Source: Membranipora membranacea (Eukaryota > Bryozoa > Gymnolaemata > Cheilostomatida > Membraniporidae). Taken from it: 64,000 bases of DNA. The stretch lies in NCBI GenBank assembly GCA_914767715.1, contig OU612068.1:10788001-10852000 (forward strand), in the 5' to 3' direction. Below the pieces are notes generated by a model. That model saw nothing but the letters and a program-made list of their open reading frames with translations, did not search any database and was not told the origin of the DNA. Both the position numbers and the translations under genes were made by a program. This document shows positions 35,601-49,800 of this stretch, piece after piece (position 1 is the first letter of the stretch; each line of letters starts with the position of its first letter).

Positions 35601-38419
35601 GAGTTTCAAACGTTTCTAAGCTAGTAAAGAATTCTGCCCAATTATTGGCTATTTTCCCCAGGACCGTACCTATAAATTTTTGTCGATTTCTTGCAAAATA
35701 CCTAGATAGAAAACGCATCGTTACAGGGAGCTATTATTTTAGATGAGATATAGAGACGTCATTGGGAGCCTCAAAACAGAGTTTCAAGCGTTTCTAAGCT
35801 AGTAATGAATTCTGCCCAATTATTGGCTAATTTCCCCAGGACCGTACCTATCGATTTTTGTCGATTTCTTGCAAAATACCTAGATCAAAAACGCATCGTC
35901 ACAGGGAGCTAGTATTTTAGATAAGATATAGGGACGTCATTGCGAACTTCAAAACAGAGTTTCAAACGTTTCGAAGCTAGTAAAGAATTCTGCCCAATTA
36001 TTGGCTATTTTCCCCAGGACCGTACTTATCGATTTTTATCGATTTCTTGCAAAAAACCTAGATAGAAAACGCATCATTACAGGGAGCTAATATTTTAGAT
36101 GAGATATAGGGACGTCATTGCGAACCTCAAAACAGAGTTTCAAGCGTTTCTAAGCTAGTAAAGAATTCTGCCCAATTATTGGCTATTTTCCCCAGGACCG
36201 TACCTATCGATTTTTATCGATTTCTTGCAAAATACCTAGATCAAAAACGCATCGTCACAGGGAGCTAATATTTTAGATGAGATATAGAGACGTCATTGCG
36301 AACCTCAAAACAGAGTTTCAAGCGTTTCTAAGCTATTAAAGAATTCTGCCCAATTATTGGCTAATTTCCCCAGGACCGTACCTATCGATTTTTGTCGACT
36401 TCTTGCAAAATACCTAGATCAAAAACGCACCGTCACAAGGAGCTAATATTTTAGATTAGATATAGGGACGTCATTGCGAACTTCACAACAGAGTTTCAAA
36501 CGTTTCTAAGCTAGTAAAGAATTCTGCCCAATTATTGGCTATTTTCCCCAAGACCGTACCTATCGATTTTTGTCGATTTCTTGCAAAATACCTAGATCAA
36601 ATACGCATCGTCACAAGGAGCTAATATTTTAGATGAGATATAGGGACGTCATTGCGAACTTCACAACAGAGTTTCAATCGTTTCTAAGCTAGTAAAGAAT
36701 TCTGCCCAATTATTGGCTATTTTCCCCAGGACCGTACCTATCGATTTTTGTCGATTTCTTGCAAAATACCTAGATCAAAAACGCATCGTCACAAGGAGCT
36801 AATATTTTAGATGAGATATAGGGACGTCATTGTGAACTTCACAACAGAGTTTCAAACGTTTCTAAGCTAGTAAAGAATTCTGCCCAATTATTGGCTATTT
36901 TCCCCAGGACCGTACCTATAAATTTTTGTCGATTTCTTGCAAAATACCTAGATCAAAAACGCATCGTCACCGGGAGCTAATGTTTTAGATGAAATATAGG
37001 GACGTCATTGCGAACTTCAAAACAGAGTTTCAAACGTTTCTAAGCTAGTAAAGAATTCTGCCCAATTATTGGCTATTTTCCCCAGGACCGTACCTATCGA
37101 TTTTTATCGATTTCTTGCAAAATACCTAGATAGAAATTGCATCGTTACAGGGAGCTAATATTTTAGATGAGATATAGAGACGTCATTGGGAACCTCAAAA
37201 CAGAGTTTCAAGCGTTTCTAAGCTAGTAAAGAATTCTGCCCATTTACTGGCTAATTTCCCCAGGACCGTACCTATCGATTTTTGTCGATTTCTTGCAAAA
37301 TACCTAGATCAAAAACGCATCGTCACAGGGAGCTAATATTTTAGATGAGATATAGGGACGTCATTGCGAACTTCAAAACAGAGTTTCAAACGTTTCGAAG
37401 CTAGTAAAGAATTCTGCCCAATTATTGGCTATTTTCCCCAGGACCGTACTTATCGATTTTTATCGATTTTTTGCAAAAAACCTAGATAGAAAACGCATCG
37501 TTACAGGGAGCTAATATTTTAGATGAGATATAGAGACGTCATTGGGAACCTCAAAACAGAGTTTCAAGCGTTTCTAAGCTAGTAAAGAATTCTGCCCAAT
37601 TATTGGCTAATTTCCCCAGGACCGGACCTATCGATTTTTGTCGATTTCTTGCAAGATACCTAGATCAAAAACGCATCGTCACAGGGAGCTAATATTTTAG
37701 ATGAGATATAGAGACGCCATTGCGAACCTCAAAACAGAGTTTCAAGCGTTTCTAAGCTAGTAAAGAATTCTGCCCAATTATTGGCTATTTTCCCCAGACC
37801 GTACCTATCGATTTTTATCGAATTCTTGCAAAATACCTAGTTAGAAATCGCATCGTTACAGGGAGCTAATATTTTAGATGAGATATAGAGACGCCATTGC
37901 GAACCTCAAAACAGAGTTTCAAGCGTTTCTAAGCTAGTAAAGAATTCTGCCCAATTATTGGCTATTTTCCCCAAGACCGTACCTATCGATTTTTATCGAT
38001 TTCTTGCAAAATACCTAGATAGAAAACGCATCGTTACAGGGAGCTAATATTTTAGAAGAGATATAGAGACGTCATTGCGAACCTCAACACAGAGTTTCAA
38101 GCGTTTCTAAGCTAGTAAAGAATTCTGCCCAATTATTGGCTAATTTCCCCAAGACCGTACCTATCGATTTTTATCGATTTCTTGCAAAATACCTAGATAG
38201 AAAACGCATCGTTACAGGGAGCTAATATTTTAGAAGAGATATAGAGACGTCATTGCGAACCTCAACACAGAGTTTCAAGCGTTTCTAAGCTAGTAAAGAA
38301 TTCTGCCCAATTATTGGCTAATTTCCCCAGGACCGTACCTATCGATTTTTGTCGATTTCTTTCAAAATACCTAGATCAAAAACGCATCGTCACAGGGAGC
38401 TAATATTTTAGATGAGATA

Positions 38420-40400
38420 TAGGGACCTTTTTGCGATCTTCAAAACTGAGTTTCAAACGTTTCTAAGCTAGTAAAGAATTCTGCCCAATTATTGGCTATT
38501 TTCCCCAGGACCGTACCTGTCGATTTTTATCGATTTCTTGCAAAATACCTAGATAGAAAACGCATCGTTTTAGGGAGCTAATATTTTAGATGAGATATAG
38601 AGACGTCATTGGGAACCTTAAAACAGAGTTTCAAGCGTTTCTAAGCTAGTAAAGAATTCTGCCCAATTATTGGCTAAATTCCCCAGGACAGTACCTATCG
38701 ATTTTGTCGATTTCTTGCAAAATACCTAGATCAAAAACGCATCGTCACAGGGAGCTAATATTTTAGATGAGATATAGGGACGTCATTGCGAAGCTCAAAA
38801 CAGAGTTTCAAGCGATTCTAAGCTAGTAAAGAATTCTGCCCAATTATTGGCTATTTTCCCCAAGACCGTACTTATCGATTTTTGTCGATTTCTTGCAAAA
38901 TACCTAGATCAAAAACGCATCGTCACAGGGAGCTAATATTTTAGATGAGATATAGAGACGCCATTGCGAACCTCAAAACAGAGTTTCAAGCATTTCTAAG
39001 CTAGTAAAGAATTCTGCCCAATTATTGGCTAATTTCCCCAGGACCGTACCTATCGATTTTTGTCGATTTCTTGCTAAATACCTAGATCAAAAACGCATCG
39101 TCACAAGGAGCTAATATTTTAGATGAGACATAGGGACGTCATTGCGAACTTCAAAACAGAGTTTCAAAGATTTCTGAGCTAGTAAAGAATTCTGCCCAAT
39201 TATTGGCTATTTTCCCCAGGACCGTACCTATCGATTTTTATCGATTTCTTGCAAAATACCTAGATAGAAAACGCATCGTTACATGGAGCTAATATTTTAG
39301 ATGAGATATAGAGACGTCATTGGGAACCTCAAAACAGAGTTTCAAGCGTTTCTAAGCTAGTAAAGAATTCTGCCCAATTATTGGCTAATTTCCCCAGGAC
39401 CGTACCTATCGATTTTTGTCGATTTCTTTCAAAATACCTAGATCAAAAACGCATCGTCACAGGGAGCTAATATTTTAGATGAGATATAGGGACGTTTTTG
39501 CGATCTTCAAAACAGAGTTTCAAACGTTTCTAAGCTAGTAAAGAATTCTGCCCAATTATTGGCTATTTTCCCCAGGACCGTACCTGTCGATTTTTATCGA
39601 TTTCTTGCAAAATACCTAGATAGAAAACGCATCGTTTTAGGGAGCTAATATTTTAGATGAGATATAGAGACGTCATTGGGAACCTCAAAACAGAGTTTCA
39701 AGCGTCTCTAAGCTAGTAAAGAGTTCTGCCCAATTATTGGCTAAATTCCCCAGGACAGTACCTATCGATTTTGTCGATTTCTTGCAAAATACCTAGATCA
39801 AAAACGCATCGTCACAGGGAGCTAATATTTTAGATGAGATATAGGGACGTCATTGCGAAGCTCAAAACAGAGTTTCAAGCGATTCTAAGCTAGTAAAGAA
39901 TTCTGCCCAATTATTGGCTATTTTCCCCAAGACCGTACTTATCGATTTTTGTCGATTTCTTGCAAAATACCTAGATCAAAAACGCATCGTCACAGGGAGC
40001 TAATATTTTAGATGAGATATAGAGACGCCATTGCGAACCTCAAAACAGAGTTTCAAGCATTTCTAAGCCAGTAAAGAATTCTGCCCAATTATTGGCTAAT
40101 TTCCCCAGGACCGTACCTATCGATTTTTGTCGATTTCTTGCTAAATACCTAGATCAAAAACGCATCGTCACAAGGAGCTAATATTTTAGATGAGACATAG
40201 GGACGTCATTGCGAACTTCAAAACAGAGTTTCAAAGATTTCTGAGCTAGTAAAGAATTCTGCCCAATTATTGGCTATTTTCCCCAGGACCGTACCTATCG
40301 ATTTTTATCGATTTCTTGCAAAATACCTAGATAGAAAACGCATCGTTACATGGAGCTAATATTTTAGATGAGATATAGAGACGTCATTGGGAACCTCAAA
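38420..40400 (+). repeat. 6-mer (1068-bp) higher-order repeat, two copies
   Basis: The monomer series from the GCGATCTTC variant through CATCGTTTTAGGG, CAGGACAGTACC, GTACTTATCG, CAAGCATTTC and CTAAATACC recurs at offset 1068 (for example 38868/39936). Copies are nearly identical in the lines compared. Confidence 0.75.
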
Positions 40401-43400
40401 ACAGAGTTTCAAGCGTTTCTAAGCTAGTAAAGAATTCTGCCCAATTATTGGCTAATTTCCCCAGGACCGTACCTATCGATTTTTGTCGATTTCTTGCAAA
40501 ATACCTAGACCAAAAACGCATCGTCACAGGGAGCTAATATTTTAGATGAGATATAGGGACGTCATTGCGAACCTCAAAACAGAGTTTCAAGCGTTTCTAA
40601 GCTAGTAAAGAATTCTACCCAATTATTGGCTATTTTCCCCAAGACCGTACCTATCGATTTTTATCGATTTCTTGCAAAACACCTAGATAGAAAACGCATC
40701 GTTACAGGGAGCTAATATTTTAGATGAGATATAGAGACGCCATTGCAAACCTCAAAACAGAGTTTCAAGCATTTCTAAGCTAGTAAAGAATTCTGCCCAA
40801 TTATTGGCTAATTTCCCTAGGACCGTACCTATCGATTTTTGTCGATCTCTTGCAAAATACCTAGATCAAAAACGCATCGTCACAAGGAGCTAATATTTTT
40901 GATGAGATATAGGGACGTCATTGCGAACTTCACAACAGAGTTTCAAACGTTTCTAAGCTAGTAAAGAATTCTGCCCAATTATTGGCTATTTTCCCCAGGA
41001 CTGTACCGATAAATTTTTGTCGATTTCTTGCAAAATACCTAGATCAAAAACGCATCGTCACAGGGAGCTAATATTTTAGATGAGATATAGGGACGTCATT
41101 GCGAACTTCAAAACAGAGTTTCAAACGTTTCGAAGCTAGTAAAGAATTCTGCCCAATTATTGGCTATTTTCCCCAGGACCGTACTTATCGATTTTTATCG
41201 ATTTCTTGCAAAATACCTAGATCAAATACGCATCGTCACAGGGAGCTAATATTTTAGATGAGATATAGGGACGTCATTGCGAACTTCACAACAGAGTTTC
41301 AAACGTTTCTAGGCTAGTAGAGAATTCTGCCCAATTATTGGCTATTTTCCCCAGGACCGTACCTATCAATTTTTGTCGATTTCTTGCAAAATACCTAGAT
41401 CAAAAACGCATCATCACAGGGAGCTAATATTTTAGATGAGATATAGGGACGTCATTGCGAACCTCAAAACAGAGTTTCAAGCGTTTCTAAGCTAGTAAAG
41501 AATTCTACCCAATTATTGGCTATTTTCCCCAAGACCGTACCTATCGATTTTTATCGATTTCTTGCAAAATACCTAGATAGAAATCGCATCGTTACAGGGA
41601 GCTAATATTTTAGATGAGATATAGAGACGCTATTGCGAACCTCAAAACAGAGTTTCAAGCGTTTCTAAGCTAGTAAAGAATTCTGCCCAATTATTGGCTA
41701 ATTTCCCCAGGACCGTACCTATCGATTTTTGTCGATTTCTTGCAAAATACATAGATCAAAAACGCGTCGTCACAAGGACCTAATATTTTTGATGAGATAT
41801 AGGGACGTCATTGCGAACTTCACAACAGAGTTTCAAACGTTTCTAAGCTAGTAAAGAATTCTGCCCAATTATTGGCTATTTTCCCCAGGACCGTACCTAT
41901 AAATTTTTGTCGATTTCTTGCAAAATACCTAGATCAAAAACGCATCGTCACAGGGAGCTAATATTTTAGATGAGATATAGGGACGTCATTGCGAATTTCA
42001 AAACGGAGTTTCAAACGTTTCTAAGCTAGTAAAGAATTCTGCCCAATTATTGGCTATTTTCCCCAGGACCGTACCTATCGATTTTTGTCGATTTCTTGCA
42101 AAATACCTAGATAGAAAATGCATCGTTACAGGGAGCTAATATTTTAGATGAGATATAGAGACGTCATTGGGAACCTCAAAACAGAGTTTCAACCGTTTCT
42201 AAGCTAGTAAAGAATTCTGCCCAATTATTGGCTAATTTCCCCAGGACCGTACCTGTCGATTTTTGTCGATTTCTTGCAAAATACCTAGATCAAAAACGCA
42301 TCGTCACAGGGAGCTACTATTTTAGATGAGATATAGAGACGTCATTGCGAACTTCAAAACAGAGTTTCAAACGTTTCTAAGCTAGTAAATAATTCTGCCC
42401 AATTATTGGCTATTTCCCCCAGGACCGTACCTATCGATTTTTGTCGATTTCTTGCAAAATCCCTAGATCAAAAACGCATCGTCACAGGGAGCTAATATTT
42501 CAGATGAGATATAGGGACGTCATTGCGAACTTCAAAACAGAGTTTCAAACGTTTCTAAGCTAGTAAAGAATTCTGCCCAATTATTGGCTAATTTCCCCAG
42601 GACCGTACCTATCGATTTTTGTCGATTTCTTGCAAAATACCTAGATCAAATACGCATCGTCACAGGGAGCTAATGTTTTAGATGAGATATGGGGACGTCA
42701 TTGCGAACTTCAAAACAGAGTTTCAAACGTTTCTAAGCTAGTAAATAATTCTGCCCAATTATTGGCTATTTTCCCCAGGACCGTACCTATCGATTTTTAT
42801 CGATTTCTTGCAAAATACCTAGATAGAAAACGCATCGTTACAGGGAGTTAATATTTTAGATGAGATATAGAGACGTCATTGCGAACCTTAAAAACAGAGT
42901 TTCAAGCGTTTATAAGCTAGTAAAGAATTCTTCCAATTATTGGCTAATTTCCCCAGGACCGTACCTATCGATTTTGATCGATTTCTTGCAAAATACATAG
43001 ATCAAAAACGCATCGTCACAAGGAGCTAATATTTTTGATGAGATATAGGGACGTCATTGCGAACTTCACAACAGAGTTTCAAACGTTTCTAAGCTAGTAA
43101 AGAATTCTGCCCAATTATTGGCTATTTTCCCCAGGACCGTACCTATAAATTTTTGTCGATTTCTTGCAAAATACCTAGATCAAAAACGCATCGTCACAGG
43201 GAGCTAATATTTTAGATGAGATATAGGGACGTCATTGCGAATTTCAAAACAGAGTTTCAAACGTTTCTAAGCTAGTAAAGAATTCTGCCCAATTATTGGC
43301 TATTTTCCCCAGGACCGTACCTATAAATTTTTGTCGATTTCTTGCAAAATACCTAGATCAAAAACGCATCGTCACAGGGAGCTAATATTTTAGATGAGAT

Positions 43401-43849
43401 ATAGGGACGTCATTGCGAATTTCAAAACAGAGTTTCAAACGTTTCTAAGCTAGTAAAGAATTCTGCCCAATTATTGGCTATTTTCCCCAGGACCGTACCT
43501 ATCGATTTTTATCGATTTCTTGCAAAATACCTAGATAGAAAACGCATCGTTACAGGGAGCTATTATTTTAGATGAGATATAGAGACGTCATTACGAACCT
43601 CAAAACAGAGTTTCAAGCGTTTCTAAGCTAGTAAAGAATTCTGCCCAATTATTGGCTAATTTCCCCAGGACCGTACCTATCGATTATTGTCAATTTCTAT
43701 CAAAATACCTAGATCAAAAACGCATCGTCACAGGGAGCTAATATTTCAGATGAGATATAGGGACGTCATTGCGAACTTCAAAACAGAGTTTCAAACGTTT
43801 CTAAGCTAGTAAAGAATTCTGCCCAATTATTGGCTAATTTCCCCAGGAC

Positions 43850-46800
43850 CGTACCTATCGATTTTTGTCGATTTCTTGCAAAATACCTAGATCAAAAACG
43901 CATCGTCACAGGGAGCTACTATTTTAGATGAGATATGGCGACGTCATTGCGAACTTCAAAACAGAGTTTCAAACGTTTCGAAGCTAGTAAATAATTCTGC
44001 CCAATTATTGGCTAATTTCCCCAGGACCGTACCTATCGATTTTTGTCGATTTCTTGCAAAATACCTAGATCAAATACGCATCGTCACAGGGAGCTAATGT
44101 TTTAGATGAGATATGGGGACGTCATTGCGAACTTCAAAACAGAGTTTCAAACGTTTCTAAGCTAGTAAAGAATTCTGCCCAATTATTGGCTATTTTCCCC
44201 AGGACCGTACCTATTGATTTTTATCGATTTCTTGCAAAATACCTAGATAGAAAACGCATCGTTACAGGGAGTTAATATTTTAGATGAGATATAGAGACGT
44301 TATTGCGAACCTCAAAACAGAGTTTCAAGCGTTTCTAAGCTAGTAAAGAATTCTGCCAATTATTGGCTAATTTCCCCAGTACCGTACCTATTGATTTTGA
44401 TCGATTTCTTGCAAAATACCTAGATAGAAAACGCATCGTTACAGGGAGCTAATATTTTAGATGAGATATAGAGACGTCATTACGAACCTCAAAACAGAGT
44501 TTCAAGCGTTTCTAAGCTAGTAAAGAATTCTGCCCAATTATTGGCTAATTTCCCCAGGACCGTACCTATCGATTTTTCTCGATTTCTTGCAAAATACCTA
44601 GATAGAAAACGCATCGTCACAGGGAGCTAATATTTCAGATGAGATATAGGGACGTCATTGCGAACTTCAAAACAGAGTTTCAAGCGTTTCTAAGCTAGTA
44701 AAGAATTCTGCCCAATTATTGGCTATTTTCCCAAGGACCGTACCTATCGATTTTTATCGATTTCTTGCAAAATACCTAGATAGAAAACGCATCGTCACAG
44801 AGAGCTGATATTTCAGATGAGATATATGGACGTCATTGCGAACTTCAAAACAGAGTTTCAAACGTTTCTAAGCTAGTAAAGAATTCTGCCCAATTATTGG
44901 CTAATTTCCCCAGGACCGTACCTATCGATTTTTGTCGATTTCTTGCAAGATACATAGATCAAAAACGCATCGTCACAAGGAGCTAATATTTTTGATGAGA
45001 TATAGGGACGTCATTGCGAACTTCACAACAGAGTTTCAAACGTTTCTAAGCTAGTAAAGAATTCTGCCCAATTATTGGCTATTTTCCCCAGGACCGTACC
45101 TATCGATTTTTATCGATTTCTTGAAAAATACCTAGATAGAAAACGCATCGTCACAGGGAGCTATTATTTTAGATGAGATATAGAGACGTCATTGGGAACC
45201 TCAAAACAGAGTTTCAACCGTTTCTAAGCTAGTAAAGAATTCTGCCCAATTATTGGCTAATTTCCCCAGGACCGTACCTATCGATTTTTGTCGATTTCTT
45301 GCAAAGTACCTAGATCAAAAACGCATCGTCACAGGGAGCTACTATTTTAGATGAGATATAGGGACGTCATTGCGAATTTCAAAACAGAGTTTCAAACGCT
45401 TCTAAGCTAGTAAAGAATTCTGCCCAATTATTGGCTATTTTCACCAGGACCGTACCTATCGATTTTTATCGATTTCTTGCAAAATACCTAGATAGAAAAC
45501 GCATCGTTACAGGGAGCTAATATTTTAGATGAGATATAGAGACGTCATTGCGAACCTCAAAAACAGAGTTTCAAGCGTTTCTAAGCTAGTAAAGAATTCT
45601 GCCAATTATTGGCTAATTTCCCCAAGACCGTACCTATCGATATTTATCGATTTCTTGCAAAATACCTAGATTGAAAACGCATCGTTACAGGGAGCTTATA
45701 TTTTAAATGAGATATAGAGACGTCATTGCGAAGTTCAAAACAGAGTTTCAAACGTTTCTAAGCTAGTAAATAATTCTGCCCAATTATTGGCTAATTTCCC
45801 CAGGACCGTACCTATCGATTTTTGTCGATTTCTTGCAAAATACCTAGATCAAAAACGCATCGTCACAGTGAGCTAATATTTCAGATGAGATATAGGGCCG
45901 TCATTGCGAACTTCAAAACAGAGTTTCAAACGTTTCTAAGCTAGTAAAGAATTCTGCCCAATTATTGGCTAATTTCCCCAGGACCGTACCTATCGATTTT
46001 TGTCGATTTCTTGCAAAATACCTAGATCAAATACGCATCGTCACAGGGAGCTAATATTTCAGATGAGATATAGGGACGTCATTGCGAACTTCAAAACAGA
46101 GTTTCAAGCGTTTCTAAGCTAGTAAAGAATTCTGCCCAATTATTGGCTATTTTCCCAAGGACCGTACCTATCGATTTTTATCGATTTCTTGCAAAATACC
46201 TAGATAGAAAACGCATCGTCACAGAGAGCTGATATTTCAGATGAGATATATGGACGTCATTGCGAACTTCAAAACAGAGTTTCAAACGTTTCTAAGCTAG
46301 TAAAGAATTCTGCCCAATTATTGGCTAATTTCCCCAGGACCGTACCTATCGATTTTTGTCGATTTCTTGCAAGATACATAGATCAAAAACGCATCGTCAC
46401 AAGGAGCTAATATTTTTGATGAGATATAGGGACGTCATTGCGAACTTCACAACAGAGTTTCAAACGTTTCTAAGCTAGTAAAGAATTCTGCCCAATTATT
46501 GGCTATTTTCCCCAGGACCGTACCTATCGATTTTTATCGATTTCTTGAAAAATACCTAGATAGAAAACGCATCGTCACAGGGAGCTATTATTTTAGATGA
46601 GATATAGAGACGTCATTGGGAACCTCAAAACAGAGTTTCAACCGTTTCTAAGCTAGTAAAGAATTCTGCCCAATTATTGGCTAATTTCCCCAGGACCGTA
46701 CCTATCGATTTTTGTCGATTTCTTGCAAAGTACCTAGATCAAAAACGCATCGTCACAGGGAGCTACTATTTTAGATGAGATATAGGGACGTCATTGCGAA

Positions 46801-49800
46801 TTTCAAAACAGAGTTTCAAACGCTTCTAAGCTAGTAAAGAATTCTGCCCAATTATTGGCTATTTTCCCCAGGACCGTACCTATCGATTTTTATCGATTTC
46901 TTGCAAAATACCTAGATAGAAAACGCATCGTTACAGGGAGCTAATATTTTAGATGAGATATAGAGACGTCATTGCGAACCTCAAAAACAGAGTTTCAAGC
47001 GTTTCTAAGCTAGTAAAGAATTCTGCCAATTATTGGCTAATTTCCCCAAGACCGTACCTATCGATATTTATCGATTTCTTGCAAAATACCTAGATTGAAA
47101 ACGCATCGTTACAGGGAGCTTATATTTTAAATGAGATATAGAGACGTCATTGCGAAGTTCAAAACAGAGTTTCAAACGTTTCTAAGCTAGTAAATAATTC
47201 TGCCCAATTATTGGCTAATTTCCCCAGGACCGTACCTATCGATTTTTGTCGATTTCTTGCAAAGTACCTAGATCAAAAACGCATCGTCACAGGGAGCTAC
47301 TATTTTAGATGAGATATAGGGACGTCATTGCGAATTTCAAAACAGAGTTTCAAACGCTTCTAAGCTAGTAAAGAATTCTGCCCAATTATTGGCTATTTTC
47401 CCCAGGACCGTACCTATCGATTTTTATCGATTTCTTGCAAAATACCTAGATAGAAAACGCATCGTTACAGGGAGCTAATATTTTAGATGAGATATAGAGA
47501 CGTCATTGCGAACCTCAAAATCAGAGTTTCAAGCGTTTCTAAGCTAATAAAGAATTCTGCCCAATTATTGGCTAATTTCCCCAAGACCGTACCTATCGAT
47601 ATTTATCGATTTCTTGCAAAATACCTAGATTGAAAACGCATCGTTACAGGGAGCTTATATTTTAAATGAGATATAGAGACGTCATTGCGAAGTTCAAAAC
47701 AGAGTTTCAAACGTTTCTAAGCTAGTAAATAATTCTGCCCAATTATTGGCTAATTTCCCCAGGACCGTACCTATCGATTTTTGTCGATTTCTTGCAAAAT
47801 ACCTAGATCAAAAACGCATCGTCACAGTGAGCTAATATTTCAGATGAGATATAGGGCCGTCATTGCGAACTTCAAAACAGAGTTTCAAACGTTTCTAAGC
47901 TAGTAAAGAATTCTGCCCAATTATTGGCTAATTTCCCCAGGACCGTACCTATCGATTTTTGTCGATTTCTTGCAAAATACCTAGATCAAATACGCATCGT
48001 CACAGGGAGCTAATGTTTTAGATGAGATATGGGGACGTCATTGCGAACTTCAAAACAGAGTTTCAAACGTTTCTAAGCTAGTAAAGAATTCTGCCCAATT
48101 ATTGGCTATTTTCCCCAGGACCGTACCTATCGATTTTTGTCGATTTCTTGCAAAATACCTAGATCAAAAACGCATCGTCACAGGGAGCTACTATTTTAGA
48201 TGAGATATGGCGACGTCATTGCGAACTTCAAAACAGAGTTTCAAACGTTTCGAAGCTAGTAAATAATTCTGCCCAATTATTGGCTAATTTCCCCAGGACC
48301 GTACCTATCGATTTTTGTCGATTTCTTGCAAAATACCTAGATCAAATACGCATCGTCACAGGGAGCTAATGTTTTAGATGAGATATGGGGACGTCATTGC
48401 GAACTTCAAAACAGAGTTTCAAACGTTTCTAAGCTAGTAAAGAATTCTGCCCAATTATTGGCTATTTTCCCCAGGACCGTACCTATTGATTTTTATCGAT
48501 TTCTTGCAAAATACCTAGATAGAAAACGCATCGTTACAGGGAGTTAATATTTTAGATGAGATATAGAGACGTTATTGCGAACCTCAAAACAGAGTTTCAA
48601 GCGTTTCTAAGCTAGTAAAGAATTCTGCCAATTATTGGCTAATTTCCCCAGTACCGTACCTATTGATTTTGATCGATTTCTTGCAAAATACCTAGATAGA
48701 AAACGCATCGTTACAGGGAGCTAATATTTTAGATGAGATATAGAGACGTCATTACGAACCTCAAAACAGAGTTTCAAGCGTTTCTAAGCTAGTAAAGAAT
48801 TCTGCCCAATTATTGGCTAATTTCCCCAGGACCGTACCTATCGATTTTTCTCGATTTCTTGCAAAATACCTAGATAGAAAACGCATCGTCACAGGGAGCT
48901 AATATTTCAGATGAGATATAGGGACGTCATTGCGAACTTCAAAACAGAGTTTCAAGCGTTTCTAAGCTAGTAAAGAATTCTGCCCAATTATTGGCTATTT
49001 TCCCAAGGACCGTACCTATCGATTTTTATCGATTTCTTGCAAAATACCTAGATAGAAAACGCATCGTCACAGAGAGCTGATATTTCAGATGAGATATATG
49101 GACGTCATTGCGAACTTCAAAACAGAGTTTCAAACGTTTCTAAGCTAGTAAAGAATTCTGCCCAATTATTGGCTAATTTCCCCAGGACCGTACCTATCGA
49201 TTTTTGTCGATTTCTTGCAAGATACATAGATCAAAAACGCATCGTCACAAGGAGCTAATATTTTTGATGAGATATAGGGACGTCATTGCGAACTTCACAA
49301 CAGAGTTTCAAACGTTTCTAAGCTAGTAAAGAATTCTGCCCAATTATTGGCTATTTTCCCCAGGACCGTACCTATCGATTTTTATCGATTTCTTGAAAAA
49401 TACCTAGATAGAAAACGCATCGTCACAGGGAGCTATTATTTTAGATGAGATATAGAGACGTCATTGGGAACCTCAAAACAGAGTTTCAACCGTTTCTAAG
49501 CTAGTAAAGAATTCTGCCCAATTATTGGCTAATTTCCCCAGGACCGTACCTATCGATTTTTGTCGATTTCTTGCAAAATACCTAGATCAAAAACGCATCG
49601 TCACAGGGAGCTACTATTTTAGATGAGATATAGGGACGTCATTGCGAATTTCAAAACAGAGTTTCAAACGCTTCTAAGCTAGTAAAGAATTCTGCCCAAT
49701 TATTGGCTATTTTCCCCAGGACCGTACCTATCGATTTTTATCGATTTCTTGCAAAATACCTAGATAGAAAACGCATCGTTACAGGGAGCTAATATTTTAG

